This document shows positions 31,492-39,967 of a stretch of 64,000 nucleotides of DNA, piece by piece. Below the pieces are notes generated by a model. That model saw only the letters and a program-made list of their open reading frames with translations. It was not told where the DNA came from and ran no database searches. This stretch comes from Dyella_B humi (GTDB lineage Bacteria; Pseudomonadota; Gammaproteobacteria; Xanthomonadales; Rhodanobacteraceae). The stretch spans positions 1,178,001-1,242,000 of the forward strand of contig NZ_JADIKI010000022.1 of assembly GCF_044904605.1 (NCBI RefSeq), read 5' to 3'. The position numbers were made by a program, and so were the translations under genes. The stretch's first letter is position 1, and the number at the start of each line of letters is the position of its first letter.

Positions 31492-33282
31492 TCAATTCTG
31501 CATAACCACGCTAACGGGCACGAAGGTATAACCCATCGCCTGCAATCCCTGCACGATCTGCTTGAGGTAGCTGATGTCCAGGGTCGGGTCGATAAAGAAG
31601 CTTTGCACGGAATCCTGGATCACCGTGTTGCAGTTGGCGCTGTACAGGATGTCGGCCGGAAAACGAGGTGGATTGTTGTTGTATTCCACCAGTTCGACAT
31701 CGCCAAGCTGTTCGGGCAGCACCACGGAGCCGAAGATGTTGCGCACCAGGTATGGGTAGAACTGGCCGTAGATTCGGGTGTAATCCGGTGTTCCCGTACC
31801 GCAAGCTCCATTCGGGCACCAGCCGATGGCATACAGATCGCGCTGGGAGAGCGCCTTGAATTCTGATTGGAATACCTGGTAATCGATGGCCGAGGCGGCA
31901 TAGTGCGGCGGTACGAAGATCGTGGGAGGGAAAAGGCCCGCCTTGCTGAATTCCTGGAAGCCGCTGGTGATGCGTCCCTGCGCCCATGACATGGAATCGA
32001 CCGGCACGGGGTTATCGAAAATCACGGAATTGGTCGAGTTGATGTGCGCCGTATAGAACTCGAAATCGTCACCGCTGACGGCGGTGTAAGGATTATCGAT
32101 ATTCGAATACTGATGCGAGTAACCATGCATCATCATGGTGCCGCCCCTGGCCTGCATGTACTTCAACGCACTGACTAGGCCCGTGGCCTGGTACAGATGG
32201 ATCGATACCGGCACGCCGTTGTTGTAGAAGCCGTTCGGATCCACGTAATACGGAATCAACGCGACGCTGAAAGGCACGTTCTTGCTGTATAGGTAATTCG
32301 CGATCGCACGCAGTTGGGCAGGACTGTCTTCCGCGTCCACGTCCTCAATGCGCACCAGTGCGCGTTTGCGCGCCAGCATGTTGGGATTGGATACCTTGCC
32401 GATCAGATCGATCGCGGCCAGATAGCGATCGTTCGGACCGGTATAGCTGAAGGGGATCTCGCCGATATAGGTGAGGTTGGCGCCCTTCGTGGCCCAGTTG
32501 ACGGTGCCACCGGTGTCGTTGGTAGCGATGGCGATTGCCTGCGCCTTGGTGGGGTCGTTGATCGCCGTCTGCAGCAGACCGGAAGGCACGGACAGCGCAT
32601 TGCGTTGCAATGCCACGCCTTTATAGGTCACCGTCAACGTGTTGGAGAAGTCGAAGTACATCGGCGTGAAGCCGTATTGCCCCGCGAAATTCGCAGCGCG
32701 TGCGGACAGCTGCCAGATGTTGTCGTTCATCCATAACACCGGCTTGGTCGTGGCCAGCACATCGTCCAGCAGTGCGGTCGGCAACGGCTCGTCGTAGGTC
32801 GAGCCGATGTAGATCAATCCCGTATAGCCGTTGAGTTCACCAGCAACGTAGTTCACGGCTTCATGCATGGTGTACTTGCTTCCATGCGTGACTAGGTTGC
32901 CGGCCATCACGCCATAGGCTTCGCCCAGCCAGCCCCATTGACCGGTGCTGTCGTATAGGACAAGCGTGTTCTGATTTGCGTTTGCGCTCGGCGCACCAGC
33001 AAAAGCATTCGGCGCCTGTACCAGTGTCGTTATCACATTGCGGGTTAGTGTCGGCGACAAGCGCGACGTTTGTTTGAGCAGCGCCTGTCTGATTGTTATT
33101 CCGCTTGGAAGGATGGCTCGTGGTGGCGGTGGCGGTGCGGGAAGTGCGCTGGGACTGACGGGAGGAGTAAACAACGCCTGAGCTGCTACGGGCATCGGAC
33201 CTGATGCCGCAATAAGCGCCAGTGCAACGCCGGCGACGAAGGATTTGAGACGGGATGGCCCGCAGAGTGTTGGCCTGATCAT
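31492..33282 (-). CDS. Secreted DUF2334 protein, polysaccharide-deacetylase-like
   Basis: About 596 residues when started at the ATG ending at 33282, six bases after GGGGGA; a start five codons earlier is less likely. A signal peptide (SFVAGVALALIAASG, ending VAAQA) and a proline-rich linker come first. An N-terminal alpha/beta domain follows. The DUF2334 domain starts near residue 310 with VRIEDVDAEDSP, where the acidic pair resembles the metal ligands of carbohydrate esterase family 4. It continues with MMHGYSHQYS (second metal motif) and a long C-terminal part. DUF2334 proteins share the deacetylase barrel and often lie in exopolysaccharide loci. It is divergent from the wecB-nfrB-nfrA operon, which suggests it deacetylates that polymer in the periplasm. 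Activity is not proven. Confidence 0.83.
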   Translation of the reverse strand: MIRPTLCGPSRLKSFVAGVALALIAASGPMPVAAQALFTPPVSPSALPAPPPPPRAILPSGITIRQALLKQTSRLSPTLTRNVITTLVQAPNAFAGAPSANANQNTLVLYDSTGQWGWLGEAYGVMAGNLVTHGSKYTMHEAVNYVAGELNGYTGLIYIGSTYDEPLPTALLDDVLATTKPVLWMNDNIWQLSARAANFAGQYGFTPMYFDFSNTLTVTYKGVALQRNALSVPSGLLQTAINDPTKAQAIAIATNDTGGTVNWATKGANLTYIGEIPFSYTGPNDRYLAAIDLIGKVSNPNMLARKRALVRIEDVDAEDSPAQLRAIANYLYSKNVPFSVALIPYYVDPNGFYNNGVPVSIHLYQATGLVSALKYMQARGGTMMMHGYSHQYSNIDNPYTAVSGDDFEFYTAHINSTNSVIFDNPVPVDSMSWAQGRITSGFQEFSKAGLFPPTIFVPPHYAASAIDYQVFQSEFKALSQRDLYAIGWCPNGACGTGTPDYTRIYGQFYPYLVRNIFGSVVLPEQLGDVELVEYNNNPPRFPADILYSANCNTVIQDSVQSFFIDPTLDISYLKQIVQGLQAMGYTFVPVSVVMQN

Positions 33283-33394
33283 AGGATTCCCCCACATGCA
33301 GTGACGGAGTAGACGCGCAGTAGCCGTCGTGCCGCTCTCGCGCGTGCCGGTACATGCGATTCACTTCCCGAAAGCCCAGGCCCCTGTCCCGTGA

Positions 33395-33434
33395 AAAAGG
33401 AACGCCTCGCCGTGGGTGAGCTTACGGCGAGGCA
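33395..33434 (-). terminator. Leader hairpin with T-tract upstream of the DUF2334 gene (attenuator candidate)
   Basis: Arms GCCTCGCCG (33405-33413) and CGGCGAGGC (33426-33434) are perfectly complementary. Read on the minus strand, the stem is followed after five bases by TTTTT (33399-33395). The structure lies inside the 5' leader of the DUF2334 gene, more than 100 bases before its start, so it could stop transcription early or make a short RNA of about 55 bases. Confidence 0.45.
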
Positions 33435-33456
33435 CCTCATTTGTCGACTAGCAAAA

Positions 33457-33485
33457 TTATAAGATCGAGTCAAGTATCAATTAAC
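33457..33485 (-). promoter_or_regulatory. Predicted promoter of the DUF2334 gene
   Basis: On the minus strand a perfect TATAAT (-10, 33457-33462) is preceded by TTAATT (33480-33485) at 17 bases. The -35 match is weak. The box lies in a marked AT-rich island (about 33440-33535) shared by the two divergent units. Confidence 0.45.
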
Positions 33486-33657
33486 AAAAATTATATGAAT
33501 TTAATGTGTATGTTTAACTTATAGTTGGCAATATTGAACATGACGCAGTTCTTTACGCTGCTGACGCCAACGCATCCGCCGATCTCCGTCCATCGGAAAT
33601 GCGCAGGTCCGCTGCTCGCGACTGAGCATTAGGGGGTGAGGACAGGAGGTCCGAAAA

Positions 33658-33692
33658 GCAGGATGGCATCGCCATTCTGCAAAGGGGGATGT
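33658..33692 (+). promoter_or_regulatory. Hairpin abutting the wecB ribosome-binding site
   Basis: GCAGGATGGC (33658-33667) and GCCATTCTGC (33671-33680) form a 10-base stem with one G-T pair and a three-base loop. It ends three bases before GGGGG of the ribosome-binding site for the ATG at 33693. It could affect ribosome access or stabilise the message. Function is inferred only from position. Confidence 0.4.
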
Positions 33693-34805
33693 ATGCAAGA
33701 CATCCTGATCATTTCCGGCACGCGTCCGGAAATCATCAAGCTGGCACCGCTGTATCACTGCCTGCTTGCAAGCGGATGGGCGCAGCCGCATTGGCTGCAC
33801 ACGGGTCAGCACGGCGAGATGGCGCGACAGATGCTCGCTTGCTTCGACATTGTTCCGGACGTCTCGCTTGAGCGAGGTGGCGATGCATTGTGCGAATTCA
33901 GCACATGCTGCCGCAGCCTGCTCGACCAAGTGATGTTGAGGACATCATGGTCACTGGCGGTGGTGCAGGGCGATACCGAGAGCACCTTCATCGGCGCGCT
34001 GTGCGGCTTCTATCACCGCGTTCCGGTTGCGCACATCGAAGCGGGCCTACGTACTTACGATTTGGAACGACCGTTCCCGGAAGAAGGGGTGCGCCAGATG
34101 GTCAGCCGCATCGCGCGTTTCCACTTCGCGCCGACCGAACGTGCCGCGATGGCCTTGCGCAAAGAGGCGATTGCGCCCGAGCACATCAGTGTGACCGGCA
34201 ATACCGTGATCGACGCGCAGCATTGGGTGGTGCGGCGCCATCACATCAAGCGTCGCGTGGAAGGGCGCGGCCATCTGCTGGTTACCGCGCATCGCCGCGA
34301 GAACTGGGGCAGCGATTTGCGCGAGATCTGCTACGCGATCGCCGACGTCGCGCATCGTCATCCCGATTTGCAGGTGATGTTTCCGGTGCATTTGAATCCG
34401 GTGGTGAGCCAGCCGGTGCACGCGATTCTCGGCGAGCTGGCCAACGTGCACCTGAGTCCACCGCTGGATTATCTGGACATGCAGCAGGCGCTCATCGATG
34501 CCTGGCTGGTGCTCACCGATTCCGGCGGCCTGCAGGAAGAAGCACCCACCTTCGGCGTGCCGCTGCTGGTGCTGCGCACAGAAACCGAGCGGCCAGAGGC
34601 GATCGAAGCCGGCTGTGCGCGGCTGGTTGGTACGCGTCGGGCATCCATCGTGAATCAGATCGAAGCGTTGTGGTCGGACGCGGACGCATACCAATCGATG
34701 GCGCGCGCTGGCAATCCGTTCGGCGATGGAAAGGCATGCGTGCGCGTATCCAATCTACTCAAGGACGCGCTGGCAGGAGAGGAACGCCAGCGCGAAGCAA
34801 GCTAG
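33693..34805 (+). CDS. wecB: UDP-N-acetylglucosamine 2-epimerase (non-hydrolysing)
   Basis: 370 residues from ATG 33693, eight bases after a strong GGGGG site; upstream in-frame codons have no site and add no domain. It interconverts UDP-GlcNAc and UDP-ManNAc in the cytoplasm. The family signatures are in order: GTRPEIIKLAPL (residues 9-20), HTGQH (36-40), QGDTES (92-97), HIEAGLRT (114-121), TGNTVIDA, TAHRREN and SGGLQEEAPTFGVP. It is the first gene of an operon with nfrB only 27 bases away. In E. coli the N4-glycan polymer needs WecB, but there wecB lies in the distant enterobacterial-common-antigen cluster; here the epimerase is built into the locus. Confidence 0.95.
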   Translation: MQDILIISGTRPEIIKLAPLYHCLLASGWAQPHWLHTGQHGEMARQMLACFDIVPDVSLERGGDALCEFSTCCRSLLDQVMLRTSWSLAVVQGDTESTFIGALCGFYHRVPVAHIEAGLRTYDLERPFPEEGVRQMVSRIARFHFAPTERAAMALRKEAIAPEHISVTGNTVIDAQHWVVRRHHIKRRVEGRGHLLVTAHRRENWGSDLREICYAIADVAHRHPDLQVMFPVHLNPVVSQPVHAILGELANVHLSPPLDYLDMQQALIDAWLVLTDSGGLQEEAPTFGVPLLVLRTETERPEAIEAGCARLVGTRRASIVNQIEALWSDADAYQSMARAGNPFGDGKACVRVSNLLKDALAGEERQREAS

Positions 34806-34832
34806 CAAGCGATCTACGCAACGGAGGCGCCT

Positions 34833-37058
34833 ATGTGGTGGCTGGATGCATTCTCGACCTATCTCTACGGCTTGAGCGTGGTCGTTACCGTGATCGCGGT
34901 GCTGATTTTGTTCAGCGGGCTGGACGATTTTTTCATCGACATCGTGTACTGGGTGCGGCGGCTGTGGCGCGCGCTGTTCGTCTACCACACGCGCGAGCAT
35001 ACCCGTTACCACGAGCTGTACCGTCCGCTAGAAAAGCCGCTGGCGATCATGGTGCCGGCATGGCAGGAAACCGGTGTGATCGGTCACATGGCCGAACTGG
35101 TGGCCACCACCCTGGACTACGAGAACTATCACATCTTCGTAGGCACCTATCCGAACGATCCGGATACGCAGCGTGACGTCGACGAAGTGTGCGCGCGCTT
35201 TCCCAATGTGCACAAAGTGATTTGCGCGCGGCCCGGGCCGACCAGCAAGGCCGACTGCCTTAATAACGTGCTGGATGCGATCCTGCAGTTCGAACGCCGT
35301 GCGCATCTCAACTTCGAGGGATTCATCCTGCACGATGCCGAAGATGTGGTGTGCGAGCACGAGCTGCGGCTGTTCAACTACCTGGTGCATCGCAAGGACC
35401 TGATCCAGATCCCGGTCTATCCGTTCGAGCGGCAGTGGAACAACTTCACCAGCCTGCATTACCTGGACGAGTTCGCCGAGCTGCACGGCAAGGATATTCC
35501 GGTGCGCGAGGCGCTGGCCGGGCAGGTGCCAAGCGCCGGCGTCGGCACCTGCTTCAGTCGTCGCGCCGTGCTGGCGCTGATCGAGGATGGCAACGGCATC
35601 GCGTTCGACGTGCAGAGCCTCACCGAGGACTATGACATCGGCCTGCGCCTGAAGGCACGCGGCATGGCGGAGATCTTCGTGCGCTTTCCGGTGCTGCGCT
35701 ACCAGCGCCATGCCACGCAGCGCGGACAGCTCGGTCAGAGCCGGCGCGATTCAAGCGTCATCTGCGTGCGCGAATATTTTCCTGATCGCCTGGCGACAGC
35801 GGTGCGGCAGAAATCGCGCTGGATCATCGGCATCGTCTACCAAGGCTATCGCACGCATGGCTGGAGGCATGGACTGGTGCTCAATTACTTCCTGTGGCGC
35901 GACCGCAAAGGGGCGATCAACAACTTCGTCAGTTTCGCCGCCATGCTCATCATGTTGCAGCTCGCCGTGATCCTCTTGTTGCAGATGGTGTGGACGGGCA
36001 TGCCGCGTTTCGTGTCGATCTTCGAAGGGCAGCGGTGGTTCGATGTGATCCTCGTGGCGAACATCGCGCTGATGGGCAATCGCATGCTGCAGCGGATCAT
36101 TTTCGTTTCTGGCTACTACGGTGTGAAGCAGGGGCTGCTGTCGATACCGCGGCTGCTGTGGGGCAACCTGATCAATTTCCTTGCCAACTGGCGCGCGATC
36201 CGCCAGATCATCAAATGCGGCGATCCGCGCCGCGTGGCCTGGGATAAAACCACTCACGATTTCCCCAGCATCGGCGGCGAGAACCGCGCCAAGCGCTCGC
36301 TGGACGACATGCTGGTTGCGAACGGCGCAATCTCGGCGGCGGAGCTGCACGAGGCGCAGCTGCATCGCATCGATGGCCTGCAGCTCGGCAGTTCGATGAT
36401 TCACGAGGGCCGTATCACCGCCGAGCAACTGGCCACGCCCATCGCCGAGCAGATCGGCGTGAGCTGCGAATCGGTGGATCCGGCCACGCTTTCGTGCGAA
36501 TTGTTGAATGCGGTGCCGCGAAACATTGCGCTGCATTACGCGGTGCTGCCACTGCGTGTCGAAGGCGGCGTCTTGGTGCTCGCCAGCGAGTCGTACATCG
36601 ATCCGGTTTCGCTTGCCGCGATCGCGCGCCAGCTCGGCCGGCGCGTGCGCTATGTGATCGCGTACAAGGGCCAAGTCACCGTCGGCCTGCGCCGCTGGTA
36701 CGCGCACGGGCACCATAGCGATCGCGATCCTTGCCATCTACTGCAAATGGCTGCGGACCGTGGACTCATCACTCACGATCGCGTGCCGCAGTTGTGGAAT
36801 GACTACACATCTCGCCAGGTGATGCTGGGCGAGATACTGGTCGCGCAAGGTCATCTGGATGAAGTCGCTTTCCGCGCGCTGCTGCTCAGTCACGCACGTA
36901 GCGAGCAACGGCTGGGCGAATTCCTGACCGGGCAGGGCGTGATCAGCCCTGAAACACTGCATCGCTTGCTGAGATTGCAGGCGTCATTGCAGCCGAGCGT
37001 GACGAGTCTGCTCGAACAGGAATGCGCGACATTCGAGCCGCTGGAGCGAGCGTCATGA
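34833..37058 (+). CDS. nfrB: NfrB-like inner-membrane glycosyltransferase with MshEN c-di-GMP-binding domain
   Basis: 741 residues, near the E. coli NfrB size. A membrane helix at about 10-35 precedes the GT2 domain with HDAED (167-171), TEDYD (264-268) and QKSRW (326-330), the D,D,D,QxxRW pattern of processive polysaccharide synthases. Further helices lie at about 365-390 and 403-455. From about residue 488 an MshEN-type domain follows, with two L-x-x-x-[LM]-x-x-x-G-x-[IL] motifs (LDDMLVANGAI, LGSSMIHEGRI). Two more similar motifs occur at 664-705 (LGEILVAQGHL, LGEFLTGQGVI). In E. coli this domain binds c-di-GMP and switches on synthesis of the ManNAc-derived N4 receptor polymer. The stop overlaps the nfrA start by four bases. 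Confidence 0.92.
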   Translation: MWWLDAFSTYLYGLSVVVTVIAVLILFSGLDDFFIDIVYWVRRLWRALFVYHTREHTRYHELYRPLEKPLAIMVPAWQETGVIGHMAELVATTLDYENYHIFVGTYPNDPDTQRDVDEVCARFPNVHKVICARPGPTSKADCLNNVLDAILQFERRAHLNFEGFILHDAEDVVCEHELRLFNYLVHRKDLIQIPVYPFERQWNNFTSLHYLDEFAELHGKDIPVREALAGQVPSAGVGTCFSRRAVLALIEDGNGIAFDVQSLTEDYDIGLRLKARGMAEIFVRFPVLRYQRHATQRGQLGQSRRDSSVICVREYFPDRLATAVRQKSRWIIGIVYQGYRTHGWRHGLVLNYFLWRDRKGAINNFVSFAAMLIMLQLAVILLLQMVWTGMPRFVSIFEGQRWFDVILVANIALMGNRMLQRIIFVSGYYGVKQGLLSIPRLLWGNLINFLANWRAIRQIIKCGDPRRVAWDKTTHDFPSIGGENRAKRSLDDMLVANGAISAAELHEAQLHRIDGLQLGSSMIHEGRITAEQLATPIAEQIGVSCESVDPATLSCELLNAVPRNIALHYAVLPLRVEGGVLVLASESYIDPVSLAAIARQLGRRVRYVIAYKGQVTVGLRRWYAHGHHSDRDPCHLLQMAADRGLITHDRVPQLWNDYTSRQVMLGEILVAQGHLDEVAFRALLLSHARSEQRLGEFLTGQGVISPETLHRLLRLQASLQPSVTSLLEQECATFEPLERAS

Positions 37059-39967
37059 AACGGCCATCGCCCAGCCGATGCGCCCTGGCGCTGTTCATCA
37101 TGATGCCGGCGTGGCCGCTGTGCGCGGAGAGCCAGGAGTCGCCCGGCGACGGCAGTCGCTACCAGCATTTCATGGTGTATCCGCACCGGCAGGCCGGCTA
37201 TGCGGCGATGCGTGCTGGCGACGAGCGCACCGCCATCGCCGAATTCACACGCGCGCGTGAACTGGCGCCGAAGAATCTCGGCACCGCGTTGGACTTGGCA
37301 GAGGCCTATCGGCATTTCGGCCATGCGGCACGTGCGCAGGCCGTGTTGGACGAACAGAAACGCTACACGCCGAACGATCCGCGGCTGCTCGCCGCCATGC
37401 CCGCACCCGCAGCACCAGCTGTCGATTGCATGCGCGACAACCGGCCGGTATGCCGAGCCCAGCGCGGCTTCAACGACTTGCAATCCGGCGAGCTTGCGCG
37501 TGCGCAGGAAGAACTGGATGCGCCGGATTTTGCGCGCAGTCCGGAAGGCCGCGCCTTGCGCCATGCCCTGGCGCAGCGCGCGATCTATCTGGGCGACGAT
37601 CAGCGAGCCGATGCGCAATTGGCCGAACTGGATGCGCATGACACACTCAGCGCCGACGAGCGCGGCCAATGGTTCATGCTGCTGCTCAAGCTTGGCAAGC
37701 TGGATGCGGCACGTCAGCTGCAATCGCGCAGCGGACTGGATGCGCCGGCGCAGGATCTGGCCATGGCGCAGGCGATCGGCAACGGCCGCGATCGCGCGCT
37801 GCTCGCGCAATACATGGCTTCGCGCAAACCCGTATTCGCCGGTGAGAAGGACGAGCGCCAATGGGTGAATCTGCTGGCGATGGCGGCGCGTGCGCAGCCG
37901 GCGTTGCTTGATCGCTACGTTGTGCAGTATCCCGCCAACGCTATATGGCAGGCTCGATTTTCGCTTTCACTGGCGATGGCGCGCGGCGACCGCGCCGTGG
38001 CACAAAGCATGCTGTCGCGCCTGCCGGCCAGCGATTTTCGCGAAGACCGCTTCAGCTTGGATCTGGAGCAGGGCAGGTATCTACAAGCGAGAGAACAGGC
38101 GGAGGCATTGATCGCGCAGCCGGAAGGTTATCGTCTGCTCGACCCGCTTAGCTATCGACTGATGGAAGCGGGCGCAAGCGTAGAGGCCAAGCAGCTGCTA
38201 CTCGATGCGTACCCATTTGCCGGCAATCCGCATTTGACGGCTTTGCTTTCGCGTTTGGCCGTGCTGGCCAGCGAGCAACCGGCTTTGTTTTCGCCCGATG
38301 ACCGCGCACGTCTGCGCCGTCCATTGGAAAACGTGCCGTTGCGCATTGCGCAGGTGCATATCCTCGGCGCGTTGCACGATTGCGATGGTATCCGCGCGGT
38401 GATGGCCGATTTGGCGAAGGACTATCCCGCCGAGCTGTGGCGTCAACTCGGTGATTGCTACGGCAATGCGCAGCCTGGCCTCGCCGAATATGCCTATGCC
38501 GAAGCCGGCAAGCGGCAGCCCGACAGCGAAACCACGCGTGCATTGGCGTATCAGGCCTATAGCGCGCAAGACTATGAAACGGCCTTGCTGGCCTGGCGTT
38601 CCGTGCCGGCGACACACATGCAGCAGGCCGACCTGATTGCCGCGGCGACCACCGCGCTCACCATCCACGAAGCCGCCGTGGCGCGCGCATGGCTGGATAC
38701 CTATACAGCGCAAGGTGGACGGCAAGACGGTACTTACTGGTGGCTGCGAGCCCAAGCCGACGAACCGCATGATCCGGCGCTGGCCCGCACGGATCTGGAA
38801 AGCGCTGTTGCCCTGCAACCCGACGCGCGCTACTACGCACGCCTCGCTGCACTGCAAGCGCAAGCCGGCGACTCACAGCAGGCGCTGGCTTCATGGCAGC
38901 ACGCGAGCGCACTCGCTCCCGATGACAGCCGGCTGTCGGCATCACTCGGCTATGCCTATCTGCAAGCAGGCGAGCCACAGCAGGCTCTGGTGGAATTCGC
39001 GCGCGCGCATCAGGCCGATCCGGACAACCCTGCAGTGACGCGCCAACTGCTGTACGTGAACCAGCAGCTGGGCAACAACGCACAGGCGCGAATCTATGCC
39101 GAACAGGCCATCGATCAAATCGACAACCTTAACGCGGCCGATCCTGAAGGTACCGGCGGCGATGCGAAACAAGACCAGGACGAGCTCTACAGTTTGCGGC
39201 GGCTGCATGAAAATCTCGGCCGCAGTTGGAGCTTCAATGCCGACATGTCGCTGGGCGATACCGTGTCCTCGGCGGCCAACACAGTGGCGCCGGGTGTTTC
39301 CTATCGAAGCTATGCGCAGTTGGAGGCGCAGTACCATCTTGACCCGCAACTAACCGGCGGGGATCTCAATACGCTGGCCGCCTATGCGCGCCTGTTTGCC
39401 GGCAGTGGCGCCAGTGGTGCGGTATGGCCGCTGCATGCGGCGATGCTTGGCGTGGGCCTGCATTGGAAGCCGTTGATCTCGCAAAACATCGTGCTGTCCG
39501 TGGAGCAGCAGACACCGGCCGATAATAATCGTGATACGCGTAACGACACCTTGCTGCGCGCCAGCGGCTCATGGTCGTTTGGTCCAAAGCTCAGCGACGA
39601 CTGGCACGCGAGCGGCTGGGGCTGGCCTACTCAGAACTTCTACGTCGACATCGCGCATTATCTGCGCGCCAAGCAAAGCGTAATCACCCTCGACTACCGG
39701 TTCGGCCTGCACGACAAAATCGCCAATGGTCAAACCATCGAGCCCTACGTCCATCTGCAATACACCGGTATCGACCGCACGCAAGGCTTGAGCTATTTGC
39801 GCGATGGACGCGCTGGGCTCGGCCTACAGTGGAACGTCTGGTACGGCGAAACGCGTTACGACGCCTACCCGCATCGCTTCAGCGTAGCCATTGAAGGGCA
39901 ACATGCCTTCACCAGTTATCTGCGCGAGAGAAACGCGGTGTTCCTGATCGTGAGGACACAGTGGTGA
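37055..39967 (+). CDS. nfrA: NfrA-like outer-membrane polysaccharide exporter / phage N4 adsorption protein A
   Basis: 970 residues from ATG 37055 (ATGA overlap with nfrB); E. coli NfrA has about 990. A signal peptide (CALALFIMMPAWPLCAES) is followed by a long TPR superhelix (about residues 40-700, repeats like GYAAMRAGDERTAIAEFTRA and ASLGYAYLQAGEPQQALVEF). The C-terminal NfrA beta-barrel domain follows from about 720 (SLGDTVSSA, WPTQNFYVDIAHYL, RDGRAGLGLQWNVWYG), ending in LIVRTQW with a terminal aromatic. This layout matches TPR-barrel exporters such as PgaA and BcsC. NfrA is the N4 phage receptor in E. coli. It should export the NfrB product and might expose this strain to N4-like phages. 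Confidence 0.93.
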   Translation: MKRPSPSRCALALFIMMPAWPLCAESQESPGDGSRYQHFMVYPHRQAGYAAMRAGDERTAIAEFTRARELAPKNLGTALDLAEAYRHFGHAARAQAVLDEQKRYTPNDPRLLAAMPAPAAPAVDCMRDNRPVCRAQRGFNDLQSGELARAQEELDAPDFARSPEGRALRHALAQRAIYLGDDQRADAQLAELDAHDTLSADERGQWFMLLLKLGKLDAARQLQSRSGLDAPAQDLAMAQAIGNGRDRALLAQYMASRKPVFAGEKDERQWVNLLAMAARAQPALLDRYVVQYPANAIWQARFSLSLAMARGDRAVAQSMLSRLPASDFREDRFSLDLEQGRYLQAREQAEALIAQPEGYRLLDPLSYRLMEAGASVEAKQLLLDAYPFAGNPHLTALLSRLAVLASEQPALFSPDDRARLRRPLENVPLRIAQVHILGALHDCDGIRAVMADLAKDYPAELWRQLGDCYGNAQPGLAEYAYAEAGKRQPDSETTRALAYQAYSAQDYETALLAWRSVPATHMQQADLIAAATTALTIHEAAVARAWLDTYTAQGGRQDGTYWWLRAQADEPHDPALARTDLESAVALQPDARYYARLAALQAQAGDSQQALASWQHASALAPDDSRLSASLGYAYLQAGEPQQALVEFARAHQADPDNPAVTRQLLYVNQQLGNNAQARIYAEQAIDQIDNLNAADPEGTGGDAKQDQDELYSLRRLHENLGRSWSFNADMSLGDTVSSAANTVAPGVSYRSYAQLEAQYHLDPQLTGGDLNTLAAYARLFAGSGASGAVWPLHAAMLGVGLHWKPLISQNIVLSVEQQTPADNNRDTRNDTLLRASGSWSFGPKLSDDWHASGWGWPTQNFYVDIAHYLRAKQSVITLDYRFGLHDKIANGQTIEPYVHLQYTGIDRTQGLSYLRDGRAGLGLQWNVWYGETRYDAYPHRFSVAIEGQHAFTSYLRERNAVFLIVRTQW

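Noticed and set aside
33283..33460. GEMM c-di-GMP riboswitch in the DUF2334 leader
   Set aside because: The conserved riboswitch core was not found by eye; only a simple hairpin with a T-tract is supported.
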